A DNA stretch of 64,000 nt from Trissonchulus latispiculum (Eukaryota > Nematoda > Enoplea > Enoplida > Ironidae): positions 1 through 64,000 of the forward strand of contig JASAND010021422.1 in assembly GCA_030248195.1 (NCBI GenBank), read 5' to 3'. The notes below the pieces were generated by a model that saw only the letters and a program-made list of their open reading frames with translations, ran no database searches and had not been told where the DNA came from. How positions within the stretch are numbered: the stretch's first letter is position 1; each line of letters opens with the position of its first letter. Of this stretch, positions 54,483-64,000 are shown piece after piece. Made by a program: the position numbers and the translations under genes.

Positions 54483-56346
54483 TCTCAACAATCTTAACTA
54501 ACACATTTATTGTAAAGAGAAGATATTAGGATTATGAATAGAACATGGTTTAAGTATTCACCAAGTGTGAAACTCAATTTTCTCGTTTTGCATCGTAGAC
54601 GACATAAAAAACATGTATCGAAGATCGTAGAAATTGCAATGCATATGGGTTTTATTTATGCAAATATGAGTAAAAGAAATTGTACTTAAGGGGGGGTCCA
54701 CCATAAAATAATTTGTAGTCACGGATTTCGCTCATTTTTACACATAATGTAGCCACACATGTTGTACATACCAAGTTTGAATATTGAGTTGTTTCATCCA
54801 TGTCTCCACGAGTTACGAGCTATCAACTGCTTGCAATTGTAATAATGGGCGAAACGAGACTACCGCTTGAGACTAAGTCAATTTTCCTCATACAGTCTTC
54901 TATTTTGGAGCTTCAATGGCGTGTACATTTGAAAATTGATCTAAAAACTTAATTTTGTCCCGGTGTTGGCAGGCTTAGTGATTTCATGCCTTTTTTAACG
55001 ACTTTTAGGAGCAGCAAGGTCAATTTTGAGGTTAGATAACAAAACCCTTTAGCAGCCAACTTTAATTTGATGAATTTGCGGACCATAGCCCAAGAAGAAA
55101 AAATGTTAAAAAAAGTGTTTAGAGCTTTCGATTGATGTCAAATTTATCATATTTTGAGAAATTTGAAAAAATCTATATTTTTGCTATATGGGTACCAGTC
55201 CGACAGATTCGGATGGATGCGTTGGGCTACTTAGCTGGAATAATTGTAGTCAACACTGAACTACAGCCACCAGAAATAACGAGAAACGAGATATTTTGGC
55301 ATTTGATAGCTGCTGAGTGCAATGGTCTCACGTAATAGGCAAAAAATCAAAAAAAATCAAAATTTTGGTAAAAAACCAAATTTTCAGTGACAAAAAATCT
55401 CGAAACTCGGCAAAGATTATCAGCATCATTTGGTATTGTTAGAAACGTCTACTTATATGCTGTGATTTGTTGGAATTAGATTTTTTAGTTAGGCCTTTCA
55501 ATTTATGTAATGCTTGATCAAAATTGAAACACCCCAGTTTTCAACAACGAAAAACGTCAAATTTCGCAGTCAGCATGCTTCAAAAATTATTTAAAAAAAA
55601 TTTAAGGCCTAACTCAAAAATTTAATTCCAACAAATTAAAGCATACAAATAGACGTTCCTAATGATACCAAATTATGCTAATAATCTTTGCCCAGTTTCG
55701 AGATTTTTTGACACTAGTCAAAAAATTGAAACTTTTCCAGTTTCCTATTGTTTTTATTGTTTTTCAGTTTTTCCAGTTTCCACACATGAGATCTCAACTT
55801 TGAAGTGAAATTACTCATCAACCGTAAAAGATCCGACTTGCATTTCAAAAACTTGTTAAAATATACCAATCGGAGAACAAAATATGTGAAAATGAGCAAA
55901 ATCGGAGATGGTCGAAAAATCGGCCAAAAATGGACCCCCCCTTAAGTAGGAAATAAGATAGTGTCCAGTGTTTAGAGCATCATCTGACCGGTTAAATTAT
56001 GTCGTGACTAAATAGTATCAACGACGGCGTCTACCAGAATATGATGATCCGTGCCTTGGACGCATAATAGTGGGATACGCAGACAATACTTGTTGAACCG
56101 TCTCGTATTTGTTCATGTTTTGCGAGAGTTTGATTTTCCTACATTCTTCTAGGAGAAAATCCTCGAGTGTGCCTACATACGTCATATCCCAAATTACGAG
56201 CGACTTCCAAGAATCTTCTTCAACGACCTCTTAATTAGATAGAGGGAGCAGTAATGCTCTCCTCTGAAAGGAATACAACTTATAATACTAAAGTAAAACC
56301 ATAAAATCTAATATGTGCCGGTTGCCGGTAAACATATATGTATATA

Positions 56347-56423
<77 letters not shown>

Positions 56424-56425
56424 GA
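54483..56425. repeat. Left inverted arm (split) of the 54.5-62.6 kb structure
   Basis: Starts TCTCAACAATCTTAAC and, apart from a 1.25-kb insertion, matches the reverse complement of 61880-62584 to its end GCCGGTTGCCGGTAAA with a following TA microsatellite (56326-56422). Similarity is high but with scattered substitutions and small indels. Confidence 0.8.
54690..55941. mobile_element. TTAA-type non-autonomous transposon
   Basis: Perfect 11-bp inverted ends GGGGGGGTCCA...TGGACCCCCCC, flanked on each side by TTAA (54686-54689 and 55942-55945). The uninterrupted right arm (around 62365) shows the empty site with a single TTAA, proving insertion. TTAA specificity and G/C-run ends point to the piggyBac superfamily. 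Inside, 55425-55500 and 55605-55690 are inverted copies, and subterminal CGCTCATTTT words are also inverted. No transposase. Confidence 0.9.
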
Positions 56426-57407
56426 GCCACTTCCTCTAAGATTCGACAAGTATTGGACGGATTTTTTTCGACCTTCTTCGATTCGATTGATTTTTACATA
56501 TTTTATACTACTAGATAGCAGAAGACTTTTGGCACAAGCGAAATTTTTCTAACTTGTTCCTAGCTCGCACATAAAGCCTTTAAATTTGGACTGTTTTGGC
56601 ATGTTCTGCTGAGTGTGATCAGTCCCAACACTTCGATATTTTCAGAGCGGACAACAAGTCGAAACCGTCTCATTTTTGCATGACAAGTCCGGCTATATAT
56701 GTGCAATATTGTGCTAAAGTATCGCCTTCGCACGCCCTTTCCTTTGCTCACAGCTTGTGATTAAACATCTTTTCAACCGCTTCATCATGCTGGTCCAAAT
56801 CACACTTTTTTGCTGTCTCTGCTTACGTACACACCGAGGCGGCGATTTGTTTCCTTCATTTTAAAGGTCCATATGTGGGTCATAATAGGTGCCAATACCA
56901 GATTTTGAATCGGGATAATAACATTGAAATTTTGACTTGAGTATAACTCATTTTAGGCTGATGATAGAATGGTTGCGGCAACTCGGGTATCAGTAAAATG
57001 CGTTTGCGGCCATGACATGGCTACTTCGCGGTGTCAATTTATTCACATAACTCTTAACAATATACCACATTAACTTCACAATACCTCTTGTGCTTTTCAA
57101 GCTATGGGATAGTCCCACAACCTGTATGTGTACGAGCTAAATGCATACTTTAATATAACATAGTGCATGTCCAAACTGGTTAAGCATAAATATGGCTGAC
57201 TATTTGGGGCAGGATAAAAGCTATTTAATTGTAAGACTACGGCCTGACGGCTGTCTTAGAGTATTGCAACTGGGCATTGCAATTTACCTGTCCAAACAGA
57301 CGCAGGCGGAGTGCTCATACAAGAGTTTTATTTATTTTCGCTAAATATTGTACGGTTTAGATACAATCATTATTTTCATAGCTACATACAGATATATGAT
57401 GTATTAA
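56426..57407. other. Interior of inverted structure, nothing recognised
   Basis: AT-rich, no supported gene or repeat. Confidence 0.4.
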
Positions 57408-57473
57408 AGATAGATCAAGCTATCTGCATACAGTTGTGATGTAATAACTGTATGCAGATAGCTTGATCTATCT
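57408..57473. repeat. Perfect 28-bp hairpin
   Basis: 57408-57435 is the exact reverse complement of 57446-57473, with a 10-base loop GTGATGTAAT. The stem begins AGATAGATCAAGC. It could be a foldback relic or a small hairpin RNA; a perfect stem is less usual for a conserved animal microRNA. Confidence 0.8.
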
Positions 57474-58342
57474 ATCTAGCGTCAAGGTATTCTTGTTAAT
57501 ACTTCTTCCAGGTCCGGTTTGTGCTTTTTGGCCCCCTTATGCATCTGTCAAAACAACTTTGGCACAGTGTGCCTTTAAGCGCAGAATTTTAATTTTGTTC
57601 GACTGCAAGAATTTAGTGTTTAAGTATAAACTTCTGCTGTACGTAAAAGTTTGCGTATTAATGATCCCTTTTTCTCAATTCCACTTAGAATTTACTTTCG
57701 CCTTTGCATTTACGAAGCAGTTTACGGTAAAAGTCAATTCTACGTATAGTCAGAAAATAATCTACACGTATTTTTCTGTTTTAGGAAGAATTTACGGAGA
57801 TTTATGAATTTATACGTATACAGAAAATGATGGCAATTAATGAAACTGATATTCACTGTAAAATTGACGTGAACTTTGGATATTACTTTATAATATTCGC
57901 GGAAATATTAAACTAAAGAGTTGGGCCCGTAGTGGACATAGCATAAAAGTGTGGCCTCTTTGCTTGCACTGCTATGCGTTATTGTTTTATATATGCATCT
58001 TTTAAATATATAGTGTTTAGACTGTGTGTGCTACAGATTAAACTATAAAAGGGGCTTGTATACAGTAGAGGTGCTAAAGTTTTGATTGGAAAACGTATAT
58101 ACAGGTAGTGCAGTAGGACGGTGTTCACTTTGGAAGTCGGCAGTTGGAGCTGAAAATAATAGAAACAGGATAATGGAAATCGAAATATAAAAGTATAAAG
58201 CAAAAGTACGTGTTCAGTAGGAAGACAACTCGGCGAATGAAAGCTGCTTGGAATAAACATCAAAAGAGTGATGTTTGAGTAGAAAATAGATTCAGTTTAT
58301 TCTAAAAAACAATAATTAGAAAAATGTATTTAAAAACAAAAT
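57474..58342. other. Intergenic, nothing recognised
   Basis: No supported gene; short frames only. Confidence 0.4.
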
Positions 58343-59242
58343 TTAACCACAACAATAGACATTTAATGCACCATCATGAATGCCAAAACAGGAAAAAGAG
58401 ACACATACAACCTTAATGTTTAATATCGGAACATCTATGAGTCCTCCAGCACAGCATCCTTGCATAAAAACAATGGTAGGGTAGTTACGGCTATGCAGCA
58501 AATAGACACTGAAGCTTCACAAATTTTAATAGTTTAAAAGCTTGACTCTCACCTGGTTTGACATAGAAGGAGGAGATGTAGCAGACTCCAGTGGGCAGAA
58601 TATCCAGTATAAAAGTGCACTGGAGATGGATGAACTTGGACTCAACTTTGAGCTCATGGTGAGCAGCATCGGAGTCAGTAGAGGAGTCAGCGCTCCAGGA
58701 ATCGGAAAAAGCTAAACTTCTGACGCTGCCTGACTTCTGCGCTCCCGCCGAAGTGTGCCGGTGATCTGTATAGGAAAGACAGTGATATTGGCATAGGGGC
58801 TGGAAAAGTGAAAGTATGGGAGTAACGGAAAAACCACGGAAAAAAATCATTAGCCAGTTGCAGGTACAGGATAGGTCAGGGGGCCTCCAATTTCGCCCGG
58901 TGCTTTACAAAATGGGCAATGAGAGAGCTATAATAGTACGCACGGGCATCAGCCAGAGGGAGACAGGTCAGGATCCGCTTTTAAAACTGGGGATTATAGA
59001 ATCGACACATAAAACGTCTTCCTTTCAGGAAATCGCAGGGCTAGCTACCTGCTGCAATGTAGCGAAAGGAGTCCAGCGAAAATTGGGCATAGCGGTTCCA
59101 GGAATTGGAAACTGACTGGCAACTTTGGCCAGCCACTGCTGAGCCAGGGTTGGATCAGTTGGGAATCCGAGGAAACCATTGGCACCACAAGCGCCCCTGA
59201 GCAAATCCAACAATGATTGGCAAAACCGTAGCGGAACATCAT
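58343..59242 (-). CDS. Partial unknown gene, candidate exons
   Basis: Minus-strand exon candidates with good splice borders: 59242-59049 (acceptor after TTCATTCTAG, donor CAG|GTAGCT), 58765-58553 (acceptor TTTCCTATACAG, donor CCAG|GTGAGA) and possibly a last exon 58458-58343 (acceptor TTTTTATGCAAG, stop TAA). The first translates to a peptide with CGANGFLGFPTDPTLAQQW, faintly like a THAP-domain middle but lacking its first Cys pair. The second has SKFIHLQCTFILDILPTGVC and joins the third in phase. The first and second do not join in phase, so an exon is missing or one is wrong. The local GC is higher than around it. Product unknown; this may be a decayed gene. Confidence 0.35.
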
Positions 59243-59399
59243 CTAGAATGAACAAAAACGGTAGATGCACACAAGGTTTAAAAGCGAACAGTGATGAATC
59301 TAAAAATAAATTTGGCCATTTTCCGAGGATGCTAAGATCAATTTGATAAAAGGAAACGAAAACGGAAAACCTGAGAAGGACGAACAAAATAGCGAGCAT

Positions 59400-59600
59400 A
59401 GGTAGGTAGGTAGGTAGGTAGGTAGGTAGGTATAATTCACTTCCCACCCGCTAGCTGGTGAGCTGTCGCGAGGCCTCTCCACAGAGACAACCAAGGTGAA
59501 TAACTCCGACTGCGTCGGGGTTATCCACATTGTGGCGTGGCCCTGCGCTAGATCCATATAGTAAACTATATGGATCCCTCACCGGGAATATCAAGCATAA
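59400..59600 (-). repeat. Retroposon 3' end with CTAC microsatellite tail
   Basis: A GTAG array (59400-59431) adjoins a GC-richer 140-base module that ends in a perfect 12-bp hairpin GATCCATATAGT/ACTATATGGATC (59551-59576). Read on the minus strand it is a structured module with a simple-repeat tail, the usual layout of a LINE or SINE 3' end. The family is not recognised. Confidence 0.45.
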
Positions 59601-60870
59601 TAGATACTTGTCTAGATATTTTAATTGGTTTTATAAAGCTCAGTATAGCTAAAGTTGTAGCTTTACATGTTAGCATGTATGCAAGTTTTCAGCAAATTAT
59701 TTTTAAAAAATTTTTCGGTTCCCCATTGGTTCCCCCAATACCAACCTAGCTAAAAACTATTAAGTTTTTTAAATTTATAAATTATTTAGTTTTTGAATAT
59801 CAGCCTCCAGTATGAGTCGACACAAAATTTCAACGATATTGATCAGAAATCAAAAGTCAGGGCTGGGGAAAGCACAAAAGATACCATGAAAAATTGCTTT
59901 TTTGGTTTTGTAGAAGTCTATGGATTCAATGTGACAAAAACAAGGCCATGGTAAAAACGATCACGCACGAATTTTGTGCATCTCTAGAAGGTTTAAACGA
60001 TTTTTACACACTTGTTTTTATACCTTCTTCTTCTAATACTTTTTTCTTTCTTTTTAAGTGGCAGTAAACTTGTCTGAACATGTGACACAAATGTATAAAA
60101 AGTTCAAGCTTCTGCACAAAACCTCTTATGCTCTTTCATTGAAAGCTCAGACACTCAGTGCAAAGGTAAATGACTGCTATAGTGAAATAGTTTGTAGCAA
60201 AGTCGTCATCGTTGCATAAAGTATTTTAAAGTAGCTTGTCCGAAAACTGCACTTTGCAGTTTGCACTGGTGCAATGGACTATACACATGTTTCGCAAGCT
60301 TTCGCAACAGAGACGGAAACAGTAGTCCCCGAAACTATATTTTGGTCATTATCAAGCTTTGTATATGTTGCTGATCTAATGTTCAAGAGACTACATATTT
60401 TGACTGAAGTAATGAGAAATAACAAGGATAATACAACAAACTCTACCGTAAGACTTTTTCCCTTTAGTAAAGTGGGCGGGGCTTAGCAGTTTTAAGTGAC
60501 AGTTGGGCCAAACTAGACTACACCCTATCAGTGCAATAAAACTAAAGCCATAATAACAGGTGCAAAGATTCTGCATTCCATTCAAAAACATCTCAATATG
60601 CACACCTTTTATACTGTCTTATCAGTTTTCGTCACACATGCGGCTGTCTGAAACTTTTTAAGACTAAATTAAGAACCAGATTTGTTTCAGACGCAAAGTT
60701 AATAACATGTTTATCTTCTTCAGCTATTCCGGAATCATTAACTGAAGCAACTACCAACTATACGCATCTATTGAAACAGTTTGGATGTAATAATTTGCAC
60801 ACGGTTTCAAAAAAATTAACGCCGGATGTATGTATAAGAATTTGCCATTTGTACTAACATCTAATATTCA
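59601..60870. other. Intergenic, nothing recognised
   Basis: No supported gene. A 70-codon frame at 60274 looks like chance. Confidence 0.4.
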
Positions 60871-60879
60871 TTTTGAAAG

Positions 60880-61430
60880 TTAGCCGACCTATATTCGAGG
60901 TCATAAATGGATATGTATTTCCACCTAAAAATTGCTGATTATTTGTATGATAATAGGGCTGGTATTAAGGTAGAACATATATATGCTAAAGTCCCTTTGG
61001 CTTTTGATATCCGCATGTAGTTTTAGCCTAAAATGTGTAAATTTTTGGACAGGACTGAAAGGCAACTTTCGCGGTTTTGTACTCATTGTTTTTGAATCAG
61101 CTCAAACATGTAAAAGGCTAAGTAAATGATATTATACCAACAAAAGTGTCTCCATGTGACAATATTATGAGCACAAATTAGTCACTGTAGGTAGTGCTTA
61201 CCTTCGTCAATGGCAGTTCAATCTACGGCTACTTTGCTGCTTACCGCTGTAGCGAGCTATATTCGAGGTCATGAATGGTTATGCATTTCCACCTAAAAAT
61301 CGCTGATCTTGTGCATGATGTTAGTTCTGGTATTAAGGTACAACATGTATGCCAATATTCTTTTGGCTTTTGATATCTTTTGATATAGTTTTGGTCAAAA
61401 ATGTGCTAATTTTTGGGCAGAGCCGAAATA
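60880..61430. repeat. Direct repeat pair of about 170 bp
   Basis: 60886-61055 and 61250-61425 share CTATATTCGAGGTCAT, ATTTCCACCTAAAAAT and GGTATTAAGGTA in the same order, with many substitutions. The units are about 360 bases apart. Confidence 0.7.
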
Positions 61431-61799
61431 CACTTTCACTTATCTCAAGCAAGAAAGCCGCTAGAAGGCTCAAATTTGGTGTGCAAACTGGGCCATATAT
61501 CCTTACTATGTGTGTCAAATTTAAGCTTGTTTGGTTAAGGCAAACGTTGTAGCCAGCTGTGAAACCATTACCGAGTAGACAGAGCCAAAATCATTCAAGT
61601 AGGTCAACTTTGACGGCTCACTGTGAACGCTATAGACGGCATTTGAAAAAAACAGCAAGTGCCAAAGTTCTTAGAATGTCTTCTAGTTTAATATATGTCG
61701 GAACGATAACAATCCATTACCTTCGATTTAAAGTTGAACAACTAGAGTCGAATTTCTCAGGATCCGAGTCATATATATATTGAAATATTTAAATATATA

Positions 61800-61837
61800 T
61801 TTAAATATGTGCCGGTAAATATATATATATGTATATA

Positions 61838-61891
<54 letters not shown>

Positions 61892-62584
61892 TATATACAT
61901 ATATATATTTACCGGCAACCGGCCCATATTTAAATAACCTTGCATTGATTTTATAGTTCTAACTTAGAATTTAAAGTTTTCATTTTATTTAGATTTTATA
62001 GTTTTACTTTAGTATTATAAGTTGTATTCATTTCAGAGTAGAGCGTTACTGCTCTCTCCATCCAATTAAGAAGACGTTGAAGAAGATTTCTTGGAAGTCG
62101 CTCGTAATTTGGGATATGACGTATGTAGACACATTCGAGGATTTTCTCCTAGAAGAATGTAGGAAAATCTAATTCTCGCAAAACATGAACAAATACGAGA
62201 CGGTTCAACAAGTATTGTCTGCGTATCCCACTATTATGCGTTATTGGCGTTATACTATTGGCACGGATCATCATACTCTGGCAGACGCCGTCGTTGATAC
62301 TATTTAGTCACGACATAATTTAACCGGTCAGATGATGCTCTAAACATTGGACACTATCTTATTTCCCACTTAAGTACAATTTCTTTTACTCATATTTGCA
62401 TAATAAAACCCATATGCATTGCAATTTTTACGATCTTCGATACATGTTTCTTGTGTCGTCTACGATGCAAAACGAGAAAATTGAGTTTCACACTTGGTGA
62501 ATACTTAAACCATGTTTTACATGTTTTATTCATAATCCTGCTATCTTCTCTTTACAATAAATGTGTTAGTTAAGATTGTTGAGA
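61800..62584. repeat. Right inverted arm of the 54.5-62.6 kb structure
   Basis: 61880-62584 is the reverse complement of the left arm (without its TTAA element), ending GATTGTTGAGA. At its inner edge, 61806-61925, GCCGGTAAATATATAT on one side and its complement on the other flank a TA tract, making a near-perfect palindrome of about 120 bases. Confidence 0.8.
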
Positions 62585-62593
62585 CTATGAGAT

Positions 62594-62624
<31 letters not shown>

Positions 62625-64000
62625 GTAGGCCGTTTGAGCGTATATGTGTATGCAGTATTGCTAGTGATGAGTAATGGAAACACATTACGCATGTCAGAAG
62701 CGAACAAAGAGTACACTATGATAATGATATAACATCCCGGAGTTGGCACAGACGAGAATTATATAAGCATATAGTATTATGTGTAAACAAAACAAAGCTA
62801 AAAATAGAAACCTGCACACGGACATGATGTCCTTCCCATTCAAAGTACATTACGTGGCGACGGCGACAGATCGAGCCCTTCGCAACCTGTTCCATCCATT
62901 ATTGAAAGCAATGCTCATGATACTAATTTCGACCGACACAAGTTCTATATCGCACAGATCAGACACCTTAAAAATGTGATTGTTTATTTGTAAGATTGAA
63001 AAATGAAAACAAAGAATACCCTGTTTTAATAAGAACAAAACATCAAATCAAACGCTGTCACAAAAAATTAGTTTTGAGAAGCCAAAAGTCAAAGTAGTTT
63101 CATGAGCGTGTATGAGTTCGCACATGCCCTCCAGAGGTTGATCCTGCTCTTGGAATTGATTCTGCTCCAGAAACTGATCGCGGTGGTGTAGTAGTAGTAG
63201 TAGTAGTAGGCGTAGTGGTACTAGAAGCAGAAGAATAAGAAAATACGGTGATGTATTTGGTTGATTACTATCGGATACAGTTGAGGTCATACATTAACAT
63301 AGGGTCGGGTCGTGGGGGTTTGTCCCCAAAAAATTTTGAGGTTGCTTGTATCATGAACAAAAATTTTCAGGGGGGGCTTGTACCTCAAGGATAAGTTTGT
63401 AAAATGTTTCAAAAAAATTAACGCTAATTTTATTGAAATTAGCAATTTTTTGTCAAAATTTGGAAAACATTTGGAAGTTCTGGAAAACATTTCAAAATAT
63501 TTGCAGGATTTTCACTTTAGGTTGAACTACCACCAGGATCAGATAACTCCTACAAAACCACGAGATAGCTACTGAAGTTGTCAAAATGTAAATAGCAATG
63601 GCAAGAATTAAAATTGGTACATTGAAAATACATACAAAATATTTTATCTGCGTATTTAATTACTACAATATAGTACGAATAAGGCAGTTTTACAAACGTA
63701 AAGTGGGTACGAAGGTAAACTCTAGGATGAACAAGATAAGTAGAATGCTAAATCTGCATACATTTACTTTTAACCTCCGAAATTTGAAATGTAGACGCAA
63801 AATGTATTTTAAACAAGAAATGGCAATATCTTCGGTAAAGTGTAGATTTCTGTCATGCAGTTCTTGACTTATGATTTGTGCAACAGGTGTACAAGATTCC
63901 GTATCTGAACGAACATTCCTGTTTCAGAAATTAAAATTTTTCTCATCCATGCCTTGGTTGATGGCAGAGCAATAAAAATATAATAGAGGTAGTATAAATG
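62585..64000. other. Intergenic; microsatellites only
   Basis: A TA tract lies at 62597-62621 and a GTA/TAG tract at 63186-63210, which produces the LLLLLL frame on the minus strand. No gene is supported to the window end. Confidence 0.45.

Noticed and set aside
59049..59242. THAP-domain gene
   Set aside because: The FPTDPTLAQQW stretch is suggestive, but the C2CH zinc ligands and AVPTIF box are not found; kept only as an unknown exon.
63048..63290. Minus-strand frame with LLLLLL as a signal or membrane protein
   Set aside because: The leucines come from a GTA/TAG microsatellite; the rest shows no coding character.

Overview
This window is nuclear DNA from an invertebrate animal. Genes have spliceosomal introns with GT-AG borders, one promoter has a TATA box with a TCAGTT initiator about 30 bases downstream, TA microsatellites are common, and the transposon content is animal-like (hAT, TTAA-type, DIRS, CR1/Jockey-type LINE, Ty3/Gypsy-like). 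The TATA plus TCAGTT pair is typical of arthropods and relatives, but I cannot fix the taxon. Host genes are sparse, and most of the 64 kb is transposable elements, often nested.

Host genes I can support: (1) a minus-strand gene at 3.1-4.6 kb for a NERD-nuclease/SF1-helicase-like protein, broken by one in-frame TAG; (2) a complete four-exon gene at 19.3-20.6 kb for a secreted 196-residue protein with two six-cysteine modules, with two octamer motifs, TATA and initiator upstream; (3) an uninterrupted reading frame at 47.6-48.7 kb for a multipass membrane protein, possibly two CD20/MS4A-like units; (4) weak exon candidates on the minus strand at 58.3-59.2 kb.

Mobile elements, left to right: a TTAA-flanked MITE built of degenerate GTGCTTT repeats (2.2-3.0 kb); an LTR element on the minus strand (4.77-13.0 kb, LTRs of about 1.43 kb) with Gag and protease but no reverse transcriptase or integrase; a non-autonomous hAT with perfect ends and 8-bp target duplication (14.66-16.8 kb); a second LTR element on the plus strand (23.9-34.1 kb, two 546-bp LTRs that look identical) with a 1300-residue Gag-protease and a 5-kb non-coding tail; a minus-strand DIRS-like element (34.1-37.9 kb) whose Gag-RT unit and truncated tyrosine recombinase are each preceded by the same 114-bp repeat; a second non-autonomous hAT (43.5-46.1 kb) inserted in a tRNA-like sequence and itself carrying a 0.72-kb MITE; a decayed non-LTR retrotransposon (51.8-54.4 kb); and an 8.1-kb region bounded by inverted 0.7-kb repeats, whose left arm is split by a 1.25-kb TTAA element.

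The least ordinary features are the two Gag-protease-only LTR elements, the long non-coding tail of the second one (51-bp tandem hairpin array, clustered CCGGAG motifs, duplicated polypurine tract), the duplicated leader of the DIRS-like element, and a perfect 138-bp inverted repeat around TA tracts at 1.0-1.7 kb. I see no evidence of a new defence or metabolic system.
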